A stretch of 64,000 bases of DNA from UBA668 sp039796575 (GCA_039796575.1 JBDKJP010000016.1:1-64000); one strand, 5' to 3'; positions 25,459-34,904 are shown, numbered from the stretch's first letter. Translations and numbers: made by a program. The notes: generated by a model not told the origin, from the letters alone.

Positions 25459-27057
25459 TCAGGCGAGCAGGGTGGCGAGTTGGTCGAGCAGCGGGGCGGG
25501 GTCGCTGCCGATGCCCTCGCCGTACAGCTTCACCTTCGGCTCGGTCCCGCTGGGGCGCACCTGCAGGCGCACGGCGTCACCGAGCTGCAGGCGCAGCAGG
25601 CCGGCCTCCTCGAACCACTCGACCGACGTGACCGCGTGACCGCCGACCTCGGTGGGCGGCTTGGCGCGCAGACGAGCGACCGCGGCCGCGCCGTCGGCCG
25701 GCGGCATGCGCAGCGACTTCTCGGCCATCACGTGGCAGCCGTACTGCTCGACGATGGCGTCGAGGCGGTCCTGGATGGTGACACCCTCGGCCACGGCGAC
25801 GGCGGCGATCTCGGCCATCATCACCGCGGCGGTGATGCCGTCCTTGTCGAGCGGCTGCGTGGTGACCAGGTAGCCGAGCGCCTGCTCGTACCCGAGCACG
25901 AACCGCTTGTCGGGATTGGCCATCACGGTGTGGCCGATCCACTTGAACCCGGTGAACGTCTCGAGGCAGGTGAGCCCGTTGGCCGCGGCCATGCGGCCGA
26001 GCAGCGACGACGACACGAGCGTGGTGACCACGAGGCGGTCGTCGCCCGACGTATGGCGCAGGATGTGGTCGGCGAACAGCCAACCGATCTCGTCGCCGCC
26101 GAGGCGACGCCAGGTGCCGTCGGGCTGCGGGATGGCCGCGCCGAGCCGGTCGGCGTCGGGGTCGTTGGCGATGGCCACCACGGCGTCGACCTGCGCGGCC
26201 TTGGCCAGCAGCAGGTCCATCGCGCCCGGCTCCTCCGGGTTCGGGAACGACACCGTGGGGAACGAACCGTTGGGCTCCTGCTGCTCGCCCACCACCGCGG
26301 GCGCGGGCAGGCCGGCACGGTCGAACGCCTCCATGAGCGTCGCGCCGCCCACGCCGTGCATGGCCGTGTAGGCCACGGGCACGCCGGGGATGTCGGGGCA
26401 CAGCCGCACCGTCGGCACGAATGCGAGGTACGCCTCGATCTCGGCGCGACCGAGCACGTGGATGAGCGGATGGTCGTCGGGTGCCAACTCGACGGCGCAC
26501 GGGTCGACGCGATCGATGCAGGCCGAGATGTCGGTGTCGGCCGGCGGCACGATCTGCGACCCGCTGCCGAGGTACACCTTGTACCCGTTGTCGGCCGGCG
26601 GGTTGTGCGATGCCGTGACCATCACGCCGGCGGCGGCGCCGACCTCGGTGATGTTCCACGCCAGCACCGGCGTGGGTACGACGTGCGGGAAGATGAACGC
26701 CTTCACGCCCTTCGCCGCGCACACCCGTGCGGTGTCCATCGCGAAGACGTCGCTCTTGCGGCGGGCGTCGTAGCCGATGATGACGCCGGCGTCGGCCGCA
26801 CCCGGCACCTGGGCGAGCAGGTAGTCGACCAGCCCGGCCGCGGCCTGCTGCACCACGAGCCGGTTCATCCGCTGCGGGCCCGCACCCACCGCCGCGCGCA
26901 GGCCGGCAGTGCCGAACTGCAGGCGACCGGTGAACCGCTCCGTCAGCACGTCGTCGGCGCCGTCGAGCAGCGCCTGCAGCTCGTCGCGCATGTCGGCGTC
27001 GGGCTCTGCCTCCTTCCAACGCTGGGCAGTGGATCGGAGCTCGGCGATGTCGGGCAT
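25459..27057 (-). CDS. phosphohexomutase/phosphopentomutase, PmmB-like
   Basis: This 532-residue alpha-D-phosphohexomutase starts at MPDIAELRS. It shows the FGTAGLRAAVGAGPQRMN N-terminal signature, the phosphoserine loop VTASHNPPADNGYK, the metal-binding DPDADRLGAA loop and a C-terminal phosphate-binding VRPSGTEPKVKLY. Such enzymes interconvert 1- and 6-phosphates of glucose or mannose, or 1- and 5-phosphates of ribose. The Mycobacterium relative PmmB lies near upp and adenosine deaminase genes. Here upp is about 6 kb away and an adenosine kinase is adjacent, so phosphopentomutase activity in nucleoside breakdown is a reasonable alternative. The gene follows the kinase gene on the same strand with 11 bases between. 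Confidence 0.84.
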   Translation of the reverse strand: MPDIAELRSTAQRWKEAEPDADMRDELQALLDGADDVLTERFTGRLQFGTAGLRAAVGAGPQRMNRLVVQQAAAGLVDYLLAQVPGAADAGVIIGYDARRKSDVFAMDTARVCAAKGVKAFIFPHVVPTPVLAWNITEVGAAAGVMVTASHNPPADNGYKVYLGSGSQIVPPADTDISACIDRVDPCAVELAPDDHPLIHVLGRAEIEAYLAFVPTVRLCPDIPGVPVAYTAMHGVGGATLMEAFDRAGLPAPAVVGEQQEPNGSFPTVSFPNPEEPGAMDLLLAKAAQVDAVVAIANDPDADRLGAAIPQPDGTWRRLGGDEIGWLFADHILRHTSGDDRLVVTTLVSSSLLGRMAAANGLTCLETFTGFKWIGHTVMANPDKRFVLGYEQALGYLVTTQPLDKDGITAAVMMAEIAAVAVAEGVTIQDRLDAIVEQYGCHVMAEKSLRMPPADGAAAVARLRAKPPTEVGGHAVTSVEWFEEAGLLRLQLGDAVRLQVRPSGTEPKVKLYGEGIGSDPAPLLDQLATLLA

Positions 27058-27068
27058 GTGCAGACCTG

Positions 27069-28052
27069 TCAGGGAAGGAGCGTCTTCAGCTCCACGAGCG
27101 GGCGGGGGCCGACGTGGCTGATGACCTCGGCGGCGGCGATGGCACCGAGTTTCGCGCACTCGGCCAGGCCGCGCTCGCGGGTGTAGCCGAACAGGAAGCC
27201 GGCGGCGAACAGGTCGCCCGCACCGGTGGTGTCGAGCACCTGGCTCACCGGCTCGGCCGGGGCGCGCAGCACTTCGTCCTTGCTGACGATGACGCAGCCG
27301 TCCTTGCCCATCGTGATGACGGCGAGATGGCAGTCGCTGCGCACCGAGGCGACGGCCTCGTCGAACGACTCGACCTCGTACAGCGACCGCAGCTCGTCCT
27401 CGTTGCCGAACAGGATGTCGACCTCGTCGCTGACCAGCGCACGGAAGTCGTCGCGGTGACGGTCGACGCAGAACGAGTCGCTGAGCGTGAGCGACACCTG
27501 CCGGCCGTTCGCGTGGGCGATGGCGGCGGCGTGACGGAACGCGTCCTTCGCGGCGGGACGGTCGTAGAGGTAACCCTCCATGTAGAGCACCCGACCGGCG
27601 GCCACCGTGGCCTCGTGGATGTCGGACGGCTGCAGCAGGCTCGACACACCGAGGTAGGTGTTCATCGTGCGCTGGGCATCGGGCGTGACGACGATGATGC
27701 AGCGGCCGGTGGGCGTGTCGGCCTCGGGCGCACCCGGGCGGAACTGCACACCGACGGCGCGTAGGTCGTGCCCGAACACCTGGCCGAGCTCGTCGTCGCT
27801 CACCTTGCCGAGGTACGCCGCCGTGCCGCCGAGCGACGCCACACCGGTCATCGTGTTGGCGGCCGAGCCACCACTCATCTCGACCGCGGAGCCCAGGGCC
27901 CGGTACAGGTACAGGGCACGATCGGTGTCGACCAGGGTCATCGACCCCTTCACCAGCTCGTGCTCGTGGATGAACCCGTCGTCGGCATGGGCGATGACGT
28001 CGACGAGTGCATTGCCCACCCCCACCACGTCGTACTCAGGCGCCCTCGACAC
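27069..28052 (-). CDS. PfkB-family sugar/nucleoside kinase, adenosine-kinase-like
   Basis: The 327-residue PfkB kinase opens with the DVVGVGNALVDVIAHADDGF and VKGSMTLVD segments typical of the adenosine kinase group. SGGSAANTMTG follows for substrate binding, and DTTGAGDLFAAGFLFG near the C-terminus gives the anion hole and catalytic Asp. ATP phosphorylates adenosine or a related sugar or nucleoside. I placed the start at a GTG (28052) with no clear ribosome site; a TTG three codons earlier is possible. The neighbouring mutase and the nearby add, upp and transporter genes support nucleoside salvage, but ribose or another sugar cannot be excluded. Confidence 0.8.
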   Translation of the reverse strand: MSRAPEYDVVGVGNALVDVIAHADDGFIHEHELVKGSMTLVDTDRALYLYRALGSAVEMSGGSAANTMTGVASLGGTAAYLGKVSDDELGQVFGHDLRAVGVQFRPGAPEADTPTGRCIIVVTPDAQRTMNTYLGVSSLLQPSDIHEATVAAGRVLYMEGYLYDRPAAKDAFRHAAAIAHANGRQVSLTLSDSFCVDRHRDDFRALVSDEVDILFGNEDELRSLYEVESFDEAVASVRSDCHLAVITMGKDGCVIVSKDEVLRAPAEPVSQVLDTTGAGDLFAAGFLFGYTRERGLAECAKLGAIAAAEVISHVGPRPLVELKTLLP

Positions 28053-28118
28053 GTCCGCCAACGCTACCGGGTGGAGGACGGGCGAACCCGGTTCCCGGCC
28101 CTTCGGTAACCTGAGCGG

Positions 28119-30647
28119 GTGACCGACGTACTCCATGGGAACCCCTACCGCCTGCCCCGCGCCGTGGTGCCGCACCGCTACACGCTCGCCCTCGAGCCCG
28201 ACCTCGGGGCCGCCTCGTTCACGGGCCACGTCATCATCGATGCGAACGTCAACGAGGCGGTCGACAGCATCCTGCTCAATGCGATCGAGCTCGACATCCA
28301 CTCGGTGAAGGTCGACGGCGCCGATGCGACGTTCTCGCTCCACGAGGCCACCGAGCGGCTGGTGATCGAACACCCGGTCGCCGTGGGCACCGCGGTCATC
28401 GAGATCACGTTCTCGGGCACGCTCAACGACAAGCTGCGCGGCTGGTACCGCAGCACCTACCGCGACGCCGACGGCAACGAGCACGTCATCGCCACCTCGC
28501 AGATGCAGGCCACCGATTGCCGTCGTGCGTTCCCGTGCTTCGACGAGCCCGACTTCAAGGCCGTGTTCGACATCACGCTCGTCGTCGAGCCGCACCTGCT
28601 GGCCGTGAGCAACGGGCCCGAGGTCGAGCGCACCGTGCAGGACGACGGCAAGGTGGCGGTGCGGTTCGCGCCCACGATGCCGATGAGCACCTACCTCGTC
28701 GCCGTGGTGGTCGGCCCGCTCGAGGCCACCGACCCGGTCATGGTGCCGCGGCCCGACGGCGGCACCATCCCGCTGCGCATCATCCACGTCCCGGGCAAGG
28801 CGCACCTCACCGCGTTCGGGCTCGACGTCGGCGAGTTCTCGCTGCGCTGGTACCAGGACTACTACGGCATCCCGTACCCCACCGAGAAGTGCGACATGCT
28901 CGCCCTGCCCGACTTCGCGGCCGGCGCGATGGAGAACCTCGGCTGCATCACCTACCGCGAGAACCTGCTGCTCGCCGACCCGGCGACGGCCACGCAACTC
29001 GAGCTGCAGACCCTGGCCGACGTGGTGGCCCACGAGATCGCGCACATGTGGTTCGGTGACCTCGTCACCATGAAGTGGTGGAACGGCATCTGGCTCAACG
29101 AGGCCTTCGCCACGTTCATGGAGATCGCCTGCGTGGCCGCCTACCGGCACGACTGGCTGCGGTGGACCACGTTCAGCCTCGAGCGCAGCGCGGCCTTCGA
29201 GGTCGACTCGCTCGACAGCACCCGCAGCGTCGAGTTCCCCGTGGAGGCACCGCACGACTGCGACGGCATGTTCGACGTGCTCACCTACCAGAAGGGTGGC
29301 TCGCTGCTCCGCATGCTCGAGCAGTACCTCGGCGAGGATGCGTTCCGCCGCGGCGTCAGCCACTACCTGTCGAAGCACGAGTACGGGAACACCGAGACCA
29401 GCGACCTCTGGGACGCCATCGAGGAGGCCAACCCGGCCACGCCCGCACGCAAGCTGATGGACAGCTGGATCTGGCAGCCCGGCTACCCGCTCGTGTCGGC
29501 CAAGGTCGACGGCAGCACCCTCGTGCTGTCGCAGCAGCGGTTCGCGTTCGGCGACACCGAGGACCCCACCGTGTTCGTGGTACCCGTCCACCTGCGCGTC
29601 GACGGCGAGGAGTCGAAGGTGCTGCTCGAGGGGTTCGAGTCGCGGGTGCCGCTCCCGTCGCCCGATTCGGCGGTCGTGGTGAACTCCGGCGGCCACGGCT
29701 TCATGCGCGTCGCGTACGACGCCGCACTGCGCAGCCGCCTCGTCGGGCACGAGCTCGACACGCTCACCATCATCGACCGCTACAACCTGGTCGACGACGC
29801 GTGGAACGAAGTGGTGGCCGGCCGTCTCTCGGCCGACCAGTTCCTCACCTTCGTCGAGGGCTTCCAGGCCGAGCGCGACCTCGCCGTGTGGCAGGTCATC
29901 GCCATCGGCCTGCGCGGCGCGGGCCGCCTCGTCGACGGCGACGCCTATGCCGCGTTCCAGCAGCGCGTCGCCACGCTGGTGCGGCCGGTGCTGGCCGACC
30001 TCGGCTGGACCCCTGTGCCAGGTGAAGGCGAGCTGCGCGCCAAGCTCCGCGGCCTGCTGGTGGGCATGCTCGCCGTGCTCGGCAACGACCCCGACGCGCA
30101 GGCCCGGTGCCGCGCGCTGCTCGACGACACCGGCGCCGACCCCGAGCTCGTGTCCGCCGCCACGATGGCCGTCGCCGCAGTGGGCACCGACGACGACTAC
30201 GAACGGTTCCTCGGCGCGTTCCACGCCGCCACCACGCCGCAGGAGCAGCTGCGCTTCCTGTACGCGCTCGCCGAGTTCCCCGACGCGGCGCAGATCCGCC
30301 GCACCGTCGAGTTCGCGTTCAGCGGCGAGGTCCGCACCCAGAACGCGCCGTTCCTGCTGCACCGTTGCCTCGTCAACCGTTGGCATGGCGAGGAGGTGTG
30401 GCACACCCTGCGCCAGCGGTGGGACGAGGCGAACGAGAAGTTCCCCGCCAACACCATCGTGCGCATGGTCGATCCGGTGAAGATGCTCACCAAGGAGGAC
30501 GTCACCGCCGACGTGCAGGCGTTCTTCTCCGAGCACCCCATCCCGCAAGGCGGCAAGAGCCTCGACCAGATCCTCGAACGCCAGCGCACCAATGCTGCGA
30601 TGTACGCGCGCGAGCACCAGCGCTTCGCCGACGCGCTGCTCGGGTGA
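28119..30647 (+). CDS. pepN: aminopeptidase N, M1 family zinc metallopeptidase
   Basis: This 842-residue M1 aminopeptidase removes N-terminal residues from peptides in the cytosol. The N-terminal beta domain precedes the substrate-recognition GAMEN motif (269-273). The zinc motif HEIAH follows with His305, Glu306 and His309 and the third ligand Glu328 in LNEAFA. A C-terminal ERAP1-like helical domain fills residues 500-842. Length and motif spacing match actinobacterial PepN. The GTG at 28119 starts at the expected N-terminus; no strong ribosome site is seen. Its stop overlaps the start of the TauD-like gene (GTGA). Confidence 0.92.
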   Translation: MTDVLHGNPYRLPRAVVPHRYTLALEPDLGAASFTGHVIIDANVNEAVDSILLNAIELDIHSVKVDGADATFSLHEATERLVIEHPVAVGTAVIEITFSGTLNDKLRGWYRSTYRDADGNEHVIATSQMQATDCRRAFPCFDEPDFKAVFDITLVVEPHLLAVSNGPEVERTVQDDGKVAVRFAPTMPMSTYLVAVVVGPLEATDPVMVPRPDGGTIPLRIIHVPGKAHLTAFGLDVGEFSLRWYQDYYGIPYPTEKCDMLALPDFAAGAMENLGCITYRENLLLADPATATQLELQTLADVVAHEIAHMWFGDLVTMKWWNGIWLNEAFATFMEIACVAAYRHDWLRWTTFSLERSAAFEVDSLDSTRSVEFPVEAPHDCDGMFDVLTYQKGGSLLRMLEQYLGEDAFRRGVSHYLSKHEYGNTETSDLWDAIEEANPATPARKLMDSWIWQPGYPLVSAKVDGSTLVLSQQRFAFGDTEDPTVFVVPVHLRVDGEESKVLLEGFESRVPLPSPDSAVVVNSGGHGFMRVAYDAALRSRLVGHELDTLTIIDRYNLVDDAWNEVVAGRLSADQFLTFVEGFQAERDLAVWQVIAIGLRGAGRLVDGDAYAAFQQRVATLVRPVLADLGWTPVPGEGELRAKLRGLLVGMLAVLGNDPDAQARCRALLDDTGADPELVSAATMAVAAVGTDDDYERFLGAFHAATTPQEQLRFLYALAEFPDAAQIRRTVEFAFSGEVRTQNAPFLLHRCLVNRWHGEEVWHTLRQRWDEANEKFPANTIVRMVDPVKMLTKEDVTADVQAFFSEHPIPQGGKSLDQILERQRTNAAMYAREHQRFADALLG

Positions 30648-31495
30648 GCGTCGTGCGCATCGAACGCATCGCCGGTGCCCTCGGGGCCGAGCTGTCGGGC
30701 CTCGACCTCACCCGCAGGCTCACCGACGGCGAGCTCGACGCACTGCGCGCCGCCGTGATCGAGCACAAGGTGGTGTTCCTGCGCGACCAGCCGTATGCGA
30801 TCGAGCACCTCGAACGGCTCACCGAGCAGTTCGGCGGACGCGGCAACACCCCGTTCCTGCGCTCCATCGACGGCCACCCCGGCGTGGTGGCCGTGGTGAA
30901 GGAGGCGCACGAGACCGGCCTCAACTTCGGTGGTGCGTGGCACAGCGACTGGAGCTTCCAACCCGAACCGCCGTCGTTCACGCTGCTGTGGAGCGTCGAC
31001 GTGCCCCCGTTCGGTGGCGACACGATGTGGAGCAACCAGGAGCTCGCGTTCCGCACCCTCAGCGAGGGCCTGCAGGACACGCTCCGCGGGCTGCGCGTCG
31101 TCCACTCGGCCGGCTGGGCCTACGCCGCCGACGGCATCCTCGCCCGCACCGCGGCGGGCCGCACGATGCAGATCGACACCACCGACGACGCCCTGCTCGA
31201 GCAGGTGCACCCCGCCGTGCCGGTGCACCCGGTGAGCGGCAACGAGGTGCTGTTCGTCAACCCCACCTACACCGTGCGGTTCGACGGCTGGAGCGCCGCC
31301 GACAGCGCGCCGCTGCTCCAGCACCTCTACACGCACAGCACGCGCGATGCGTTCACGTGCCGGTTCCGCTGGACGGCGAACACGCTCGCCATCTGGGACA
31401 ACCGCTCCACGCAACACAACGCGCTGAACGACTACCGCGGCCACCGTCGCGAGTTGCACCGCACGACGGTGGCCGGTGGGAGCCCCACCCGCTGA
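30644..31495 (+). CDS. TauD/TfdA-family Fe(II)/2-oxoglutarate dioxygenase
   Basis: The 283-residue oxygenase of the TauD/TfdA family has its iron-binding facial triad intact: His100 and Asp102 in AWHSDWSF and His258 in STQHNALNDY. The 2-oxoglutarate-binding Arg lies in the following YRGHRRELHRTT stretch. Family members hydroxylate taurine, alkyl sulfates, phenoxyacids or other small acids with 2-oxoglutarate and O2. The substrate here is unknown; no sulfonate transporter or sulfatase gene lies nearby. It is coupled to pepN by a GTGA overlap. Confidence 0.85.
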   Translation: MSVVRIERIAGALGAELSGLDLTRRLTDGELDALRAAVIEHKVVFLRDQPYAIEHLERLTEQFGGRGNTPFLRSIDGHPGVVAVVKEAHETGLNFGGAWHSDWSFQPEPPSFTLLWSVDVPPFGGDTMWSNQELAFRTLSEGLQDTLRGLRVVHSAGWAYAADGILARTAAGRTMQIDTTDDALLEQVHPAVPVHPVSGNEVLFVNPTYTVRFDGWSAADSAPLLQHLYTHSTRDAFTCRFRWTANTLAIWDNRSTQHNALNDYRGHRRELHRTTVAGGSPTR

Positions 31496-31498
31496 GAG

Positions 31499-32155
31499 TC
31501 AGCTCAGCTGGTTCTCGAAGGCCGTCAGGTGGTGACCCGAGGCCGTCAGCAGGTTGCCGTACACCGTGTCGATGTCGGCCTGACCGCTCTCGGCGATCGC
31601 ATCCTTCAGGTCGGCGATGTCGAGCTCCTCGATCTGCACGCCCACCTGCAGCGCTGCGTCGACCGATGCCGAGCCCTGCTCGACCAGGTCGGTGTAGAGC
31701 GCGTCGAACGCCGGGTCGGTGAACTCACCCGCCGCGTTGCCGGCCGTCGGGTCGTCGATGCCGCGGGCCTCGAGCAGCGCCCGAACGACATCCGTGTGCT
31801 TCGCTTCCGACGCTGCGATGCGGTCGAAGATCCGCAGGCCGGTCTCGTCGGCCAGTGCGATGTACACGTCATGGGCGAGCTTCTCCTCCTCCACCATGTG
31901 GAGCAGGGTCGCCGTCTCGGCGTCGGTCGCCGTGGTGCCGTACGTGATGGCCGAGTGGTCCATCATCCCGTTGCCCTGCATGCCGTTCGCGCGCACGCCG
32001 GTGCCCTGCATCTGGCCGGCGCTCTGCGCACCGTTGCCGCGCATGCCGTTGCCGTTCATGCCGTTGCCGTTGCCCGCGTTCACCGCCGCTGCGGTGAGGA
32101 GTCCCAGTGACACGGTCGCCCCGATGGCGACCATTGCTGTCGTGATCTTCTTCAT
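31499..32155 (-). CDS. secreted DUF2202 (ferritin-like) protein
   Basis: The 218-residue protein has a signal peptide (MKKITTAMVAIGATVSLGLLTAAAVNA), a low-complexity Gly/Asn/Met region (GNGNGMNGNGMRGNGAQ and MQGNGM), and a C-terminal DUF2202 domain predicted to form a ferritin-like helical bundle. EEKLAHDVYIAL and EAKHTDVVRALL supply Glu and His residues placed like a di-iron site. The ATG at 32155 has an excellent AAGGAGGT site, so it is probably strongly translated. The function of DUF2202 is unknown; metal binding or redox stress have been suggested for such folds. The Met/Asn-rich repeats could bind copper, which is inference. Confidence 0.8.
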   Translation of the reverse strand: MKKITTAMVAIGATVSLGLLTAAAVNAGNGNGMNGNGMRGNGAQSAGQMQGTGVRANGMQGNGMMDHSAITYGTTATDAETATLLHMVEEEKLAHDVYIALADETGLRIFDRIAASEAKHTDVVRALLEARGIDDPTAGNAAGEFTDPAFDALYTDLVEQGSASVDAALQVGVQIEELDIADLKDAIAESGQADIDTVYGNLLTASGHHLTAFENQLS

Positions 32156-32239
32156 CTCGCACCTCCTTGGTGCCTCGGGACGATCGTCCGCCCGCAGCGC
32201 AAGGAGCACGTGCACGAATGGTGAGAGCAGGGTGTGAGG

Positions 32240-32749
32240 TCAGCCACCGAGGGCGGCGGCGACGCGCTGCACCGTCGCCTCGTCGGCCATCGCCAACTGC
32301 AGGCTGCCCTCGAACTCGGGAACCACCACGGTGGCGATCGATACCACGTCGGTACCGAGTGTCACCAGCGCCTGCCCGACCGGGCACCGCTGATCCTGCT
32401 GATAGCAACTCGACGCGATCACGTTGAACGCGGTCATCGCGTCCGGCGGCAGGTCGAGCACCAGCGTCGGGGCACCGCCCGTCACGGCCGGGTCGGCCGG
32501 CGTGTCGCTGACCGTGCCCTCCGGCACCGGAATGCCCGGCCCGGCGCTGCACGTGAGCACGCCACCGTCGATCTCGAACGCGAACGACGCCGGCTCGCCC
32601 ACCGCCGGCGCTGCCCCAACCGGGCTGCCGCTCGGCGCGCATTCGGCCAGGAGCGGGCGGATCTGCACGGCCGGGGTCGCCGCCTCGTCGTCGCTGCACC
32701 CGACGGCGAACAGCAGAGGGCAGAGCACGACCACGAGCGCACGACGCAT
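32240..32749 (-). CDS. lipoprotein with a SecD-P1-like C-terminus
   Basis: This 169-residue lipoprotein has its lipobox at FAVGC (Cys18). The mature part holds several cysteines (LLAEC, LTCSAG, SCYQQDQRC) that may form disulfides. The C-terminal stretch (VTLGTDVVSIATVV, then EGSLQLAMADEATVQRVAAAL) resembles the P1 head region of SecD, which supports export from the outer face of the membrane. The rest of SecD, including its membrane segments, is absent. It would therefore be a detached periplasm-side domain or a distant relative. It is transcribed alone, divergent from the DUF1801 gene. Confidence 0.6.
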   Translation of the reverse strand: MRRALVVVLCPLLFAVGCSDDEAATPAVQIRPLLAECAPSGSPVGAAPAVGEPASFAFEIDGGVLTCSAGPGIPVPEGTVSDTPADPAVTGGAPTLVLDLPPDAMTAFNVIASSCYQQDQRCPVGQALVTLGTDVVSIATVVVPEFEGSLQLAMADEATVQRVAAALGG

Positions 32750-32797
32750 CCGAGGAGTCTGTCAGAACGGCCTCGCGGAACGGTGCAGACTGTGCCG

Positions 32798-33214
32798 ATG
32801 GCCACCACGAAGACCAAGCCCGCCGACGACGGGGTGGAGGCGTTCCTCGCGTCGCTCGACGACCCTCGCCGCGTCGACGAGAGCCGCGCGCTGATCGACA
32901 TCCTGCAGCGGGTCACAGGGCACCCGCCCGTGCTGTGGGGGCCGTCGATGATCGGGTTCGACCAGTACCACTATCGCTATGCGAGCGGCCACGAGGGCGA
33001 CTCGTTCAAGGTCGGCTTCTCACCGCGCAAGGCGAAGCTGTCGCTCTACGGCATCGGCCGCGACGACGGGCACATGGAGCGGCTCGGCAGGTTGGGCAAG
33101 CACACGCTCGCCAAGGGCTGCGTCTACGTGAACAAGCTCACCGACGTCGACCTCGACGCGCTCGAGGACCTGTACCGCTACTCGTACGAACGCTGGGCAG
33201 CGCCCGGCGAGTGA
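32798..33214 (+). CDS. DUF1801 domain protein
   Basis: This 138-residue protein has the DUF1801 (YdhG-like) fold, recognised by VEAFLASLDDPRRVDESRALIDIL, then LWGPSMIGFDQYHYRY and GFSPRKAKLSLYG. Family members share a beta-rich core related to small iron-sulfur or ligand-binding proteins and lack an established reaction. It is cytosolic. Its stop lies six bases from that of the convergent acyl-CoA synthetase gene. The ATG at 32798 has no clear ribosome site. Confidence 0.8.
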   Translation: MATTKTKPADDGVEAFLASLDDPRRVDESRALIDILQRVTGHPPVLWGPSMIGFDQYHYRYASGHEGDSFKVGFSPRKAKLSLYGIGRDDGHMERLGRLGKHTLAKGCVYVNKLTDVDLDALEDLYRYSYERWAAPGE

Positions 33215-33220
33215 GCGGCC

Positions 33221-34837
33221 TCAGGCCAGTTTCTCGACCTCGAGGTCGCCCTTCTCGTTCGCGGCGCGCAGGACCTTCTTGTCGAACTTGCCGACGCTGG
33301 TCTTGGGCACCTCGGAGATGAACGCCCAGCGCTCGGGCAGCCAGAACTTGGCGGTGCGCTCACCGAGCCACGCACGCAGCTCCTCGGCCGTGAGGGACTC
33401 GCCGGGCTTCAGCACCACGCACGCCAGCGGACGCTCGTCCCAACGGTCGTCGGGCACGCCGATGACGGCGGCCTCGAGCACGGCGGGGTGACCCATGATG
33501 GTGTTCTCGAGGTCGACCGAGCTCACCCACTCGCCACCGCTCTTGATGACGTCCTTGGCGCGGTCGCTGATCATCACGTAGCCGTTGGGCAGCACGCTGG
33601 CCACGTCGCCGGTGCGCAGCCAGCCGTCGTGGAACTTCTCCGGGTCCTCCACGTTGTAGTACGAGTCCGTGATCCACGAGCCGCGCACCTCGATCTCGCC
33701 GAGCGACTCGCCGTCCCACGGCTGCACACTGCCGTCGTCGGCGGTGATGCGCAGCTCGACGCCGGGGATGATGCGACCTGTCTTCACGCGCCAGTCGGTC
33801 TCGCTGAGGTCGCCCATGTCCTTCGGCGGGTGGCCGATGGCGCACACCGGGCTGGTCTCGGTCATGCCCCAGCCCTGCACCACGGGCAGGCCGAACGTCT
33901 CGCGGAAGCCGTCGATGAGACCGCGCGGCACGGCAGAGCCGCCGCACATCACCAGGCGCAGGCTGCTCAGGTCGGCGTCCTTCGCGTTGTGCAGCAGGTC
34001 GTTGAGCACCGTCGGCACCGCACCGGTGAGCGTGGGCTTGGTGTCGTCGATGACCTTCGACAGCGGGCCCGCCTGCAGGAACTGCTGCGGGAACACGAGG
34101 TCGGCCCCGACCATCCACGCGGCATAGGGCGTGCCCCACGCGTTGGCGTGGAACATCGGCACGATGACGAGCATGCGGTCGTGCTCGGAGAGCGCGATGT
34201 TCGTGGTGGACGTGACCATCATCGAGTGCATGTACGTGCTGCGGTGGCTGTACATCACACCCTTCGGGTTGCCCGTGGTGCCGCTCGTGTAGCACATCGC
34301 CATGCCGGTGTTCTCCGACACGTCGGGGTACTGGAAGCCCGGCTGCTCGGCCGCGAGCAGCTCGTCGTAGTCGAGCAGGCCCTCGCCGAGGCTCGACGTG
34401 TCGCCCGTGCCCTTGACGATGATGTGCTCGACGGTGGTGAGCTGGTCGCGCACCCGACCGAGCAACGGCGCGATGGACGCGTCGACGATGATGACCTTGT
34501 CCTCGGCGTGGTTGATGACGTACGCGAGCTGCTCGGGGAACAGACGGATGTTGAGCGTGTGCAGCACGGCACCCATCACCGGGATGGCGAGGTAGGCCTC
34601 CATGTGGGTCTGGTTGTTCCACAGGAACGTGCCGACGCGATCGCCCTGCTGCACGCCCAGCTTGGTGAGCGCCGCAGCGAGCTGATCGGCGCGGTCGGCC
34701 ACCTGTGCGAACGTGCTCTCCACGTACCCGTCGCCGGTGAACGTGATGATCTTCTTGTCGGCGTGCACCTGACGCCCGAACTCGAAGATCGGCTTCAGCG
34801 TGAGCTGATAGTCGTCCATCATCGTGCTGATCGGCAT
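33221..34837 (-). CDS. long-chain fatty-acid-CoA ligase / acyl-CoA synthetase
   Basis: This 538-residue ANL-superfamily adenylate-forming enzyme activates a carboxylic acid with ATP and joins it to CoA. It shows the P-loop YTSGTTGNPKGVMYSHRS (about 186-203), the adenine-binding GWGMTETSP, the hinge region YVMISDRAKDVIKSGGEWVSS and the catalytic Lys near the end in KFDKKVLR. It resembles the FadD-like medium- to long-chain enzymes. The start at MPISTMMDDYQ has an AGGGGGAAGAG purine stretch upstream and removes a low-quality N-terminal extension. It is divergent from the thrH gene. Confidence 0.87.
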   Translation of the reverse strand: MPISTMMDDYQLTLKPIFEFGRQVHADKKIITFTGDGYVESTFAQVADRADQLAAALTKLGVQQGDRVGTFLWNNQTHMEAYLAIPVMGAVLHTLNIRLFPEQLAYVINHAEDKVIIVDASIAPLLGRVRDQLTTVEHIIVKGTGDTSSLGEGLLDYDELLAAEQPGFQYPDVSENTGMAMCYTSGTTGNPKGVMYSHRSTYMHSMMVTSTTNIALSEHDRMLVIVPMFHANAWGTPYAAWMVGADLVFPQQFLQAGPLSKVIDDTKPTLTGAVPTVLNDLLHNAKDADLSSLRLVMCGGSAVPRGLIDGFRETFGLPVVQGWGMTETSPVCAIGHPPKDMGDLSETDWRVKTGRIIPGVELRITADDGSVQPWDGESLGEIEVRGSWITDSYYNVEDPEKFHDGWLRTGDVASVLPNGYVMISDRAKDVIKSGGEWVSSVDLENTIMGHPAVLEAAVIGVPDDRWDERPLACVVLKPGESLTAEELRAWLGERTAKFWLPERWAFISEVPKTSVGKFDKKVLRAANEKGDLEVEKLA

Positions 34838-34904
34838 CGAACTCTTCCCCCTCATCGCGCCGCAATCCGCATGCGGCCTGAACGTCCGGCCAGAATAGGA
34901 CACC

